From the NCBI GenBank assembly GCA_948473085.1, contig CAOKWH010000002.1:62001-126000 (forward strand): a stretch of DNA of 64,000 bases, in the 5' to 3' direction. This DNA is from an uncultured Clostridia bacterium (GTDB lineage Bacteria > Bacillota > Clostridia > Oscillospirales > Ruminococcaceae). Below, piece after piece: positions 57,509 through 64,000 of this stretch. The position numbers were made by a program, and so were the translations under genes. Position 1 is the first letter of the stretch; the number at the start of each line of letters is the position of its first letter. The notes beneath the pieces are model-generated. The model made no database searches. It worked only from the letters and a program-made list of their open reading frames with translations, and was not told the origin of the DNA.

Positions 57509-58663
57509 TTACTTCTCCACCGAGCCGGCGTACTGGTACTGGCCGTCTCGGATGGTTACCAGGGTGATGTTTTTCACCGGGTCACCGCTGTTTTCATAGT
57601 GGATCTGGCCGGTAACGCCGTCATACTGAATCTCGGCCAGTGCCTTGTTCACCGCCTGGGTGTCGGTGCTGCCGGCTGCTTCGATGGCCTGGAACAGCAT
57701 CATGCCGGCATCGTAGCCCAGTGCTGCAAAGGAGGAGGGATCGGAGCCGTAGGCATCCCGGTACTTGGTTACAAAGTTCTGTACCTTTTCATCCTCGGCG
57801 GTGGCTACAAAGTGGTTGGTGAACACAACCCCTTCCACTGCGGCCTTGTTGTTCCCCTCCAGGGCGCCCAGCACGCCATCCCAGCCGTCGCCGCCCAGCA
57901 GCTGGACCTTCATCCCCAGGCCGTTGGCCTGAATGGCAATCAAAGCGTTGGTGTTGTAGTAGGAGGGCACATACAGCACATCCGGTGTGGCAGTGCCGAT
58001 TTTGGCCAGCTGGGATTTAAAGTCGGTGTCGGTGCTCTGGAAGCTCTCGTAGGCAACTACCTCCATCTGCCGGGTTTCCGCCTCGGCCTTGAAGGCTTCG
58101 GCCAGGCCCAGGGAGTAGTCGTCGGTGATGTCATACAGGACAGCCACCTTCTGGGCGTGCAGTGTTTCATCGGCGTACATAGCCATGGCGGTTGCCTGGG
58201 TTTCGTCCAGGAAGCAGGTGCGGAACACATTGTCCCCGGCCTGGGTGATGGCCTGGGCGGTGCCGGTGGGGGTCATCATGGGCAGGGTGTCCTTGGCCGC
58301 CTTGGTGGATACGCTGATGGAGGGCTTGCTGGTAACCGGACCCCACAGGGCAACCATGCCGTCCCCTGCCAGCTTGTTGTAGGCGTTTACCGCCTTGGTG
58401 GTGTCGTTTTCATCGTCCTGGTAGCTTACCACAACCTGCCGGCCCAGTACACCGCCGTTGGCGTTTACCTCCTCCACAGCCAGCTTCAGGCCATTGGTGG
58501 CGGTGATGCCATAGTCGGACGCGCCCCCGGTCAGGGGGGCAATGGCGCCGATGAACAGGGTGTTTTCATCCTTGGACGAGCTTTCATCCCCGGCGCAGCC
58601 GGTGAACATCCCCAGGGCCATTACGCCGGCCAGGGTGAGGGCAGTGAGTCTTTTTTTGTTCAT
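57509..58663 (-). CDS. livJ: branched-chain amino acid-binding lipoprotein
   Basis: Solute-binding protein of the importer, 384 residues. Signal MNKKRLTALTLAGVMALGMFTG-C (lipobox FTGC), linker DESSSKDE, then the type I binding fold: FIGAIAPLTGGASDYGI, GLKLAVEEVNANGG, VVSYQDDENDTTKAVNAYNKL, and LGYDAGMMLFQAIEAAG. Start ATG at 58663 after GAGAGGAAG. It is the first gene behind the T-box leader, so its expression should rise when the sensed tRNA is uncharged. Confidence 0.95.
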   Translation of the reverse strand: MNKKRLTALTLAGVMALGMFTGCAGDESSSKDENTLFIGAIAPLTGGASDYGITATNGLKLAVEEVNANGGVLGRQVVVSYQDDENDTTKAVNAYNKLAGDGMVALWGPVTSKPSISVSTKAAKDTLPMMTPTGTAQAITQAGDNVFRTCFLDETQATAMAMYADETLHAQKVAVLYDITDDYSLGLAEAFKAEAETRQMEVVAYESFQSTDTDFKSQLAKIGTATPDVLYVPSYYNTNALIAIQANGLGMKVQLLGGDGWDGVLGALEGNNKAAVEGVVFTNHFVATAEDEKVQNFVTKYRDAYGSDPSSFAALGYDAGMMLFQAIEAAGSTDTQAVNKALAEIQYDGVTGQIHYENSGDPVKNITLVTIRDGQYQYAGSVEK

Positions 58664-58727
58664 GTTTACTTCTTCCTCTCTGTACAGTTTTTTTGAAAGA
58701 GCGTTTTGTAAAAGGCAAAAAGGGTAT

Positions 58728-59007
58728 AAAAAAACACGCAATCGTCCTTTGGAATTTCCAAGAGACGAAGCGTGTGCTCCGTGGTACCACTCTCATTGCC
58801 GGATAAAAGAACCCGGCCACTCTGTCACATCCAACAATGCGCCCTCCAAGGTAACGGGGAGGAACCGGTGCGGCTTACCGGGCCGGACGGCCTTTCAACC
58901 CACTGCTCAAGGGTGATGCTAAGGCCGCACTTCCTGCCGCCCTCCCACCAAACGGGCGCGCTCTCTGGGAATGAAGTTTGCTGCAACCTTACTGTCCCTG
59001 TCTTAGC
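58728..59007 (-). promoter_or_regulatory. T-box leader, probable isoleucine specifier
   Basis: On the minus strand the leader has Stem I with AGTA and AGAGAG motifs, the T-box core AGAGTGGTACCACGG (58779-58793), and a terminator ACACGC...GCGTGT with seven Ts (58728-58775). In Stem I the AGTA side lies opposite TTAGC-ATC-A, which puts ATC (58915-58917) in the specifier position, an isoleucine codon. That agrees with control of a Leu/Ile/Val importer. The codon assignment is an inference from hand folding. Confidence 0.9.
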
Positions 59008-59055
59008 ATTTTACATATTCTCTTTCAAAAGCGGTTGTGCTTTGTAATGGTTTAC

Positions 59056-59083
59056 AGTCTACCATATTTCGGGATGAAGTCAA
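59056..59083 (-). promoter_or_regulatory. promoter of the liv operon
   Basis: On the minus strand TTGACT, 16 bases, TAGACT, about 50 bases before Stem I of the T-box. Confidence 0.6.
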
Positions 59084-59436
59084 GCTGTTTTTAAACAAAA
59101 GTTAAAATATTTGTGTATTTTTGTTAGTACAAAAGAGAAGCAAATTGGATTTATTGTGCGTTTTACAGAATAAATTTGTGGCCGGCCGCCGAGACAGGAT
59201 AAAAATAACCTGTACTGGGTATTCCTCCCTTTTGGGCAGAAGGCCAAATGGTTTGCAAACGAAAGTGGTTGTTCCTGCAAAACAAATCGGGCATCCCGGC
59301 GGCCGTAGCGGGTATAAATGAATTCCGATTAGAAACAAGCTTGCATTTTTATGATAAAATTAGCCGTAAAAGGGCAAAATATGAAAGGATATTTTATATC
59401 TTATGCAGAAAAGGGCGGCCCGGAAGGGGAAATGCG
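59084..59436. other. divergent intergenic region, nothing else recognised
   Basis: About 350 AT-rich bases between liv and bioY; short frames lack ribosome sites. No BirA operator was found. Confidence 0.45.
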
Positions 59437-59465
59437 TTGACACAGCCGGTTTTCCCCCTTATAAT
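59437..59465 (+). promoter_or_regulatory. consensus promoter of bioY
   Basis: TTGACA, 17 bases, TATAAT: perfect boxes, 35 bases before the start codon. Confidence 0.85.
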
Positions 59466-59499
59466 CGGTTCAAAACCAAAAAGGAGAAGGGATAAAAAG

Positions 59500-60048
59500 A
59501 TGAATCGCACAATCCAGTCCGCCGCTGTGCGGCAGCTCACTGCCGGGGCACTGTGTACAGCCATCGCCTGCCTGCTGGCGCCGGTGAGCATACCCATTGG
59601 CCCTGTAATGCTGAGCATGGGGGTTTTCGGCATTTTTGTCTGCGGGGCGCTGTTGCCGCCGGCCGGGGCCCTGTCCTCGGCGCTTTGCTATCTGCTCGTT
59701 GGGTTTGCAGGCTTTCCGGTGTTTGCCGGCTATGCCGCAGGGCCGCAGGTGCTGCTGGGGGTAACCGGCGGCTACCTGCTCGCCTATCCCATCATGGCCG
59801 GCGTGCTTTCGCTGCTGTATCGGCGCACCCGCACCTTTGCCGGCGGGATGTTGGGGGTGGTTTTGGCGCTTCTGCTCTGCTACCTGTTGGGCACAGCCTG
59901 GTTTATGGCGGCAACAGGCATGCAGCTGCTGCCCGCCCTGGGGGCCTGTGTGTTCCCCTTTATTCTGCCCGACCTGCTCAAGGGGGCCTGCGCCCTGAAG
60001 CTGGCCGAACTCTGCCGCCAGCGGATTCCTGGCCTTTCCTGGCTTTAA
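59500..60048 (+). CDS. bioY: biotin transporter BioY
   Basis: Substrate-binding membrane subunit of a biotin ECF transporter. The 182-residue protein has six spans and BioY features: LTAGALCTAIACLLAPVSIPIGPV, FPVFAGYAAGPQVLLGVTGGYLLAYPIMA, and the C-terminal FPFILPDLLKGACALKLA. Start ATG at 59500 after AAAGGAGAAGGG. The energising subunits EcfA/T are not nearby, as is usual. A strong promoter with no visible BirA site suggests constitutive expression or unseen control. Confidence 0.92.
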   Translation: MNRTIQSAAVRQLTAGALCTAIACLLAPVSIPIGPVMLSMGVFGIFVCGALLPPAGALSSALCYLLVGFAGFPVFAGYAAGPQVLLGVTGGYLLAYPIMAGVLSLLYRRTRTFAGGMLGVVLALLLCYLLGTAWFMAATGMQLLPALGACVFPFILPDLLKGACALKLAELCRQRIPGLSWL

Positions 60049-60113
60049 TCCGGCGCCCTTTGGTATAGAACTGCCCGCGTCGGCCCAAACTAACCCCCGG
60101 AGGTGATGGCTGT

Positions 60114-60884
60114 ATGCTGGGCAAAAAGTTTTGGTGGTCGTTTGGGCTTTCCCTGGCGGTGTATCTGGCCGGGATTGCTATAGCTGTGCTGGTTATCCCG
60201 CCGCCGAAGGCCCCGGCGGAACAGCGGGCCAGCGGCGTGGCCTTTGACGGCTACCGCCCCGACTGCCGGGAGGATTTGACCGTTTTAGTGGCGATCACCG
60301 GGGAGGAGGAGCCGCTGGTGTTCCTGGTGGGGTTCTGCCCGGCCGAGGAGGGGGTGCTGGTCTACTCCCTGGATGAGGGCCTAATGCCGGTGGAACAAAC
60401 CCCGGAGGCGCTGTTGCAGGCTGTAAAAGCCGAGCTGGATCTGCCCATCGACTACTTTTTGGTGGGGCAAGGCAGCGATATGCCCGGCTTTGTCCAGGGG
60501 ATGGGCTCTGCCGTGGTGGAGCTTGCGGCGGACGCCACGGTCCAAAGCGGGGGCCAGCGGGTGCAGCTGCGGGCCGGCCGCCAGCTGCTGAATGGCGAGC
60601 TTTCCCTGGGGGTGCTGTACAGCGCGCCGGAGCTGCGGGAGCAGGTGTTTGCCGCCTGGTGCGGGCAGTTTTTTGGCTGGTGCGCCAGCCGGGATACCGA
60701 GAAGGTGCTGGCACGGCTGCGGGAGAGCTTTGACACCAACCTGACCTACGATGCCCTGGCCCGGCGCATGCAGGGTGTGCGCTGGCTGGAACAGCAACAG
60801 GGGGGCTATCTGCACTGCCTGGGGCAGGGCACCCGGGAGGAGGCTGTTGCGGCGCTGGGCCGCACTGCCGGGAAACAGCCATAG
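60114..60884 (+). CDS. membrane-anchored LCP-like protein, degenerate
   Basis: A 256-residue protein with an N-terminal anchor (WWSFGLSLAVYLAGIAIAVLV, about 7-27) and an external domain that follows the LytR-CpsA-Psr pattern: DLTVLVAITGEEEPLVFLVGF, DYFLVGQGSDMPGFVQGMGSAVVEL and the closing LRAGRQLLNGELSLGVLY. The conserved arginines and aspartates that bind the pyrophosphate lipid are mostly absent, so it may have lost transferase activity. GGAGGTGA precedes the ATG. It sits 65 bases after bioY and could be read through from it. Confidence 0.6.
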   Translation: MLGKKFWWSFGLSLAVYLAGIAIAVLVIPPPKAPAEQRASGVAFDGYRPDCREDLTVLVAITGEEEPLVFLVGFCPAEEGVLVYSLDEGLMPVEQTPEALLQAVKAELDLPIDYFLVGQGSDMPGFVQGMGSAVVELAADATVQSGGQRVQLRAGRQLLNGELSLGVLYSAPELREQVFAAWCGQFFGWCASRDTEKVLARLRESFDTNLTYDALARRMQGVRWLEQQQGGYLHCLGQGTREEAVAALGRTAGKQP

Positions 60885-60956
60885 GCTTTGTATACTTGCA
60901 CTAAAACACACCGGGAAAATAGTGCATTTTTATTTGCAAGTTTTTGAAATTGCCCC

Positions 60957-60985
60957 TTGATTAAACAGGATAAACCATGTAATAT
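60957..60985 (+). promoter_or_regulatory. promoter of acpP
   Basis: TTGATT, 17 bases, TAATAT, about 75 bases before the start codon. Confidence 0.55.
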
Positions 60986-61059
60986 AAGTAGCGTAGAAAA
61001 TCCTAACGGATATATGCCGCCCTCTGGCGGTTAGCTTGAATACAAGGAGGCAAATGGTT

Positions 61060-61290
61060 ATGGTATTTGAAAAGGTGCGCGGCATCCTGGCTGATCAGTT
61101 GGATTTGGATGCAGACGACATTACAATGGAGTCCAGCCTTACCGAGGACCTGGGCGCTGACAGCTTGGATTTTGTGGACATTGTAATGAGCCTGGAGGAC
61201 GAGTTTGATGCCGAGTTCCCGGAAGAGGACATGGAAAGCGTGAAAACCGTTGGTGATGTAGTGCGCTACATTGAAGAAAATATCCAGTAA
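61060..61290 (+). CDS. acpP: acyl carrier protein
   Basis: Carrier of acyl chains in fatty acid synthesis. The 76-residue acidic protein has the phosphopantetheine serine S35 in [18 protein letters not shown]. Start ATG at 61060 gives proper spacing (nine bases) to AAGGAGG; an ATG two codons earlier is too close. It is a single gene with its own promoter and terminator, not next to fab genes, so it may also serve a specialised pathway. Confidence 0.93.
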   Translation: MVFEKVRGILADQLDLDADDITMESSLTEDLGADSLDFVDIVMSLEDEFDAEFPEEDMESVKTVGDVVRYIEENIQ

Positions 61291-61297
61291 AACCACG

Positions 61298-61328
61298 GCC
61301 CTTTGCCCTGCGGCAGAGGGCTTTTTAT
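61298..61328 (+). terminator. terminator of acpP
   Basis: GCCCTTTGCC-CTGC-GGCAGAGGGC then TTTTT; one mismatch in the stem. Confidence 0.88.
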
Positions 61329-61335
61329 TTTATCC

Positions 61336-61364
61336 TTGCCTTGCGGCCGGCAGAGCGGTATAAT
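61336..61364 (+). promoter_or_regulatory. promoter of the GNAT gene at 61431
   Basis: TTGCCT, 17 bases, TATAAT. Confidence 0.65.
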
Positions 61365-61430
61365 AGGATTTAAAGGATACTTTAGCGCAGTGTTGCGTCA
61401 ATATTTTTCGGGAAAGGCGGTTTTTTTGAA

Positions 61431-62270
61431 ATGGATGTATTGGTAAGAAGGCTTGTCTGGGAGGAACTGGATGAGGCTGTACGGGTGGAAGAGGCAGCCA
61501 TGAAGGGGTACGGCTATCTGCGGGACACATCGGAGCTGTTCTTTAATGATGAGGTTGGCCCCATGCTGGGGGCTTTCCATGGCGAGGAGCTGGTGGGCAT
61601 TGCCAAATACACCGTTCTGCCCGACCACACAGCCTGGTTGGAGACCCTGCGGGTGGCCCCGGAGCATCAGCGCAAGGGGGTTGGCCGTCAGCTGTATGAG
61701 GAGTTTGAGCGCATTTCCAAGCGGCTGAATATCCCCAGCATGGCCATGTACACCGGCCTGAAGAACATCCCCAGCTACTCGCTGGCCCGGGTGTTTGGGC
61801 TGGATACAGCCGGCAGATACCGGGAGTTCCAGCTGGATCTTGCCGGCTGCACCGCTCCGGAAGCGGTGGCTGCTTTTGAGCCGGTGGGTGAGGAGGAGGC
61901 TTGCCAGCTGCTGGGCACCCTGGCAGAGAAGTATGAGCATTTCATCATCTTCAATCGCACCTTTATGCACATGAACAAGGATATTTTCTCCGCCCTGGCC
62001 CGGGAGGGCAAGGTGTATATCGACCGTGCCAGCGGCAGCTTTATGGCCTTTGGCAACCGCTTTTTGGAGAAGCGTTCGGTGCAGATTGCCATGATGGCCG
62101 GGGACTACAAAAAGTGCATGGATTACGCCGTTAAGGTGGGCCTGGAGAAGGGCGTGCCCCAGGTAGTAACCATGACCCCCATCAGCGACGAAGCCCTGCA
62201 GCAGGTGGTTACCGACTATGGCTTTAAGATGGCTGCCGACCTGCAGGTAATGAGCGGCGAGGTAAGATAA
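61431..62270 (+). CDS. GNAT family N-acetyltransferase
   Basis: A 279-residue protein with an N-terminal GNAT domain (about 1-140): LRVAPEHQRKGVGRQLYEEF carries the acetyl-CoA motif R-x-x-G-x-G, and LARVFGLDTAGRYREFQLD closes the domain. The C-terminal half (about 150-279) is a second, more divergent acetyltransferase-like lobe (KVYIDRASGSFMAFGNRFL, VVTMTPISDEALQQVVTDYGFKMAADLQVM). Substrate unknown. AAAGGCGG precedes the ATG. It has its own promoter and terminator. Confidence 0.82.
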   Translation: MDVLVRRLVWEELDEAVRVEEAAMKGYGYLRDTSELFFNDEVGPMLGAFHGEELVGIAKYTVLPDHTAWLETLRVAPEHQRKGVGRQLYEEFERISKRLNIPSMAMYTGLKNIPSYSLARVFGLDTAGRYREFQLDLAGCTAPEAVAAFEPVGEEEACQLLGTLAEKYEHFIIFNRTFMHMNKDIFSALAREGKVYIDRASGSFMAFGNRFLEKRSVQIAMMAGDYKKCMDYAVKVGLEKGVPQVVTMTPISDEALQQVVTDYGFKMAADLQVMSGEVR

Positions 62271-62273
62271 ATA

Positions 62274-62307
62274 AAAACCCCTGGCTTAATGGCCGGGGGT
62301 TTTTGCT
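62274..62307 (+). terminator. terminator of the GNAT gene
   Basis: AAAAACCCCTGGC and GGCCGGGGGTTTTT arms. Confidence 0.88.
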
Positions 62308-62362
62308 ATTTAGCGGACAGGGGCCAAAGGGAGCAGGGAACCGCCCGGCCATAAAATTTTCC

Positions 62363-62391
62363 TTGAACATTGCCGCCAAACAGTCTATAAT
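62363..62391 (+). promoter_or_regulatory. promoter of proS
   Basis: TTGAAC, 17 bases, TATAAT, 35 bases before the start codon. No T-box leader fits in this short leader. Confidence 0.75.
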
Positions 62392-62426
62392 AGGGGAATA
62401 CTATAAAAAATAGGAGATGAACAGCA

Positions 62427-63863
62427 ATGGCAGACCAGAAAAAAATGGTAGAGAGCATTACTTCCATGGATGAAGATTTTGCCCAGTGGTACACCGATGT
62501 AGTGAAAAAAGCAGAGTTGGTGGACTATGCACCAGTACGGGGCTGTATGATTGTGCGGCCATACGGCTGTGCCATTTGGGAGAATATCCAGAAGATTTTG
62601 GATGGCATGTTTAAAGCTACCGGGCATGAAAATGTAATGATGCCGCTGTTCATCCCAGAAAGCCTGCTGCAGAAGGAAAAGGACCATGTGGAGGGCTTTG
62701 CCCCGGAGGTTGCCTGGGTAACTCACGGCGGCCAGGAGCAGCTGGGGGAGCGGCTGTGTGTGCGCCCCACCTCCGAAACCCTGTTTTGCGACCACTTTGC
62801 CCATGTGGTGCAGTCCTACCGGGACCTGCCCAAGCTGTATAACCAGTGGTGCTCGGTGGTGCGGTGGGAAAAGACCACCCGCCCCTTCCTGCGCACCATG
62901 GAATTTTGGTGGCAGGAGGGCCACACCCTGCATGAAACCGCCGAGGAGGCCCGGGCCGAAACCCGGCAGCAGCTGGAGGCCTATGCCGAGCTGTGCGAAA
63001 AATACCTGGCTATTCCGGTGGTCCGGGGCCGCAAGACTGATAAGGAAAAGTTTGCCGGCGCCGCCGAAACCTACACCATCGAGGCCATGATGCACGATGG
63101 CAAGGCGCTGCAAAGCGGCACCTCCCACTACTTTGGCGATGGCTTTGCCAGGGCGTTTGACATCACCTTCCAGGGCCGGGACAACAAGCCCCAGTACCCC
63201 CATCAGACCTCCTGGGGGCTGTCCACCCGCATTATTGGCGCTATTATCATGACCCACGGGGATAACAACGGCCTGGTGCTGCCCCCGGCAGTGGCGCCCA
63301 TCCAGGTGGTTATTGTGCCCATTGCCCAGCACAAGCCCGGCGTTTTGGAGAAGGCGGCAGAGCTGCAGCAGCGCCTGCAGCAGGTGTGCCGGGTAAAGAC
63401 CGACAGCAGCGATAATTCTTCCGGCTGGAAGTTTGCCGAATATGAGATGAAGGGTGTGCCCCTGCGTCTGGAAATCGGCCCCAAGGATATGGAGAAAAAC
63501 CAGTGCGTGCTGGTGCGCCGGGATAACCGGGAAAAAATTGTGGTAAGCCTGGACGAACTGGAGGAACAGATTCCCCAACTGCTGCAGGCGGTGCACAATG
63601 GCCTGTATGAAAAGGCGCTGCAGAACCGGCAGAACCGCACCTTCACCGCCACCACCTTTGAGGAGATGAAGCGGCTGGCCAGTGAGGAGAGCGGCTTTGT
63701 GGAAACCATGTGGTGCGGCGATTTGGCCTGCGAAATGCGGGTGAAGGAGGAAGCCGGCCTGACCTCCCGCTGTATGCCCGATGAGCAAAAGCAGATTGGC
63801 GATGTCTGCCCCATCTGCGGCAAGCCTGCCAAGACCAGTATTATCTGGGGCAAGGCGTACTAA
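62427..63863 (+). CDS. proS: prolyl-tRNA synthetase, archaeal/eukaryotic type
   Basis: Charges tRNA-Pro. The 478-residue class II enzyme has [21 protein letters not shown], the proline/ATP site [16 protein letters not shown] (TSE loop), motif 2 [29 protein letters not shown], and motif 3 [22 protein letters not shown]. It lacks the bacterial editing insertion and has the C-terminal zinc-binding-type tail with [13 protein letters not shown] and CPICGKPA. Length matches the ProS type found in many Firmicutes. Terminator follows. Editing may be done by YbaK-type proteins such as the one at 4900-5367. Confidence 0.96.
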   Translation: MADQKKMVESITSMDEDFAQWYTDVVKKAELVDYAPVRGCMIVRPYGCAIWENIQKILDGMFKATGHENVMMPLFIPESLLQKEKDHVEGFAPEVAWVTHGGQEQLGERLCVRPTSETLFCDHFAHVVQSYRDLPKLYNQWCSVVRWEKTTRPFLRTMEFWWQEGHTLHETAEEARAETRQQLEAYAELCEKYLAIPVVRGRKTDKEKFAGAAETYTIEAMMHDGKALQSGTSHYFGDGFARAFDITFQGRDNKPQYPHQTSWGLSTRIIGAIIMTHGDNNGLVLPPAVAPIQVVIVPIAQHKPGVLEKAAELQQRLQQVCRVKTDSSDNSSGWKFAEYEMKGVPLRLEIGPKDMEKNQCVLVRRDNREKIVVSLDELEEQIPQLLQAVHNGLYEKALQNRQNRTFTATTFEEMKRLASEESGFVETMWCGDLACEMRVKEEAGLTSRCMPDEQKQIGDVCPICGKPAKTSIIWGKAY

Positions 63864-63870
63864 TAGACAG

Positions 63871-63902
63871 AATAAAAAAGCCCCTGTTGCAGGGGCTTTT
63901 TG
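63871..63902. terminator. bidirectional terminator after proS
   Basis: AAAAAGCCCCTG-TTG-CAGGGGCTTTTT. Confidence 0.92.
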
Positions 63903-63909
63903 CTTTGTT

Positions 63910-64000
63910 TCAGCGGTGCCTGTCCCGGTAAGTGCGCCAGGCCAGCCAGGCAACAAAGTCTATATGGGCCAGGATGGTAATAAACAGGGTGGGTGCATAA
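63910..64000 (-). CDS. C-terminal end of a membrane protein, cut by window edge
   Basis: The last 29 complete codons read YAPTLFITILAHIDFVAWLA and then WRTYRDRHR with a stop at 63910: one hydrophobic span with a basic tail. Too short to assign. It converges with proS and shares its terminator. Confidence 0.6.
   Translation of the reverse strand, partial: YAPTLFITILAHIDFVAWLAWRTYRDRHR

Overview
The window looks like a chromosomal segment of a GC-rich, spore-forming, anaerobic Gram-positive bacterium, most likely a clostridium of the Oscillospiraceae/Ruminococcaceae type. This is inferred from gene content: SpoVAC-AD-AE, SpoIIID, a SpoIID-type peptidoglycan domain, a group B [FeFe] hydrogenase, a T-box leader, a Type B sortase, strong AGGAGG-type ribosome sites and an archaeal-type ProRS. 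No species assignment is possible from the sequence alone.

Layout. 1-2,420: 5' end of dltA translationally coupled to a vanW gene, then an AT-richer promoter region with two matching palindromes that leads into an unusual operon of 11-31 residue peptides ending at a perfect terminator. 2,428-10,452: minus-strand housekeeping genes (DUF1877, GNAT, rarA, ybaK, tadA, a CPBP protease, a flavodoxin-fold oxidoreductase, a metallophosphoesterase) interrupted by the plus-strand spoVAC-spoVAD-spoVAE operon. 10,705-15,675: tRNA-Leu, a coiled-coil protein, a large lipoprotein, the first cluster of palindromic repeats, a CBM9-like protein and a 32-residue membrane peptide. 16,002-23,744: hydrogenase, TtcA-like and TrmB tRNA-modification enzymes, a YtrA-type GntR/ABC operon, mnmE and a nucleotidase. 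23,998-30,727: a cell-surface glycosylation block (YfhO, CsbB-like GT2, a cell-wall-side beta-rich protein and a processive GT2).

30,750-34,435 is an AT-rich acquired island: a small HTH controller, a DNA methyltransferase with an apparently dead nuclease-like tail, a convergent MjaI-family restriction enzyme, a SMI1/KNR4 protein and decayed gene fragments. 34,436-45,821 returns to core genes (proC, spoIIID, nucleoside hydrolase, an orphan solute-binding protein, VanZ, XRE, cysteine desulfurase plus thiI, mutY) and includes a 903-residue fusion of a CinA-like domain, a membrane span, a class B sortase and a SpoIID domain. 46,174-51,349 carries envelope and signalling genes, including an HTH/desulfoferrodoxin-like fusion and a CAP-domain lipoprotein. 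51,484-52,232 is the second repeat cluster. 52,278-63,863 holds a CPBP protein, the branched-chain amino-acid ABC operon (livJHMGF) under a T-box with a probable isoleucine specifier, bioY, an LCP-like protein, acpP, a GNAT protein and proS. The window ends inside a membrane-protein gene.

The strongest candidates for something undescribed are the small-peptide operon at 1,971-2,420, the two palindromic repeat clusters with base-pair covariation and embedded extended -10 sequences, the sortase-SpoIID fusion, and the methyltransferase with a degenerate SNase-like tail. All base positions were read by eye; no searches or folding programs were run.
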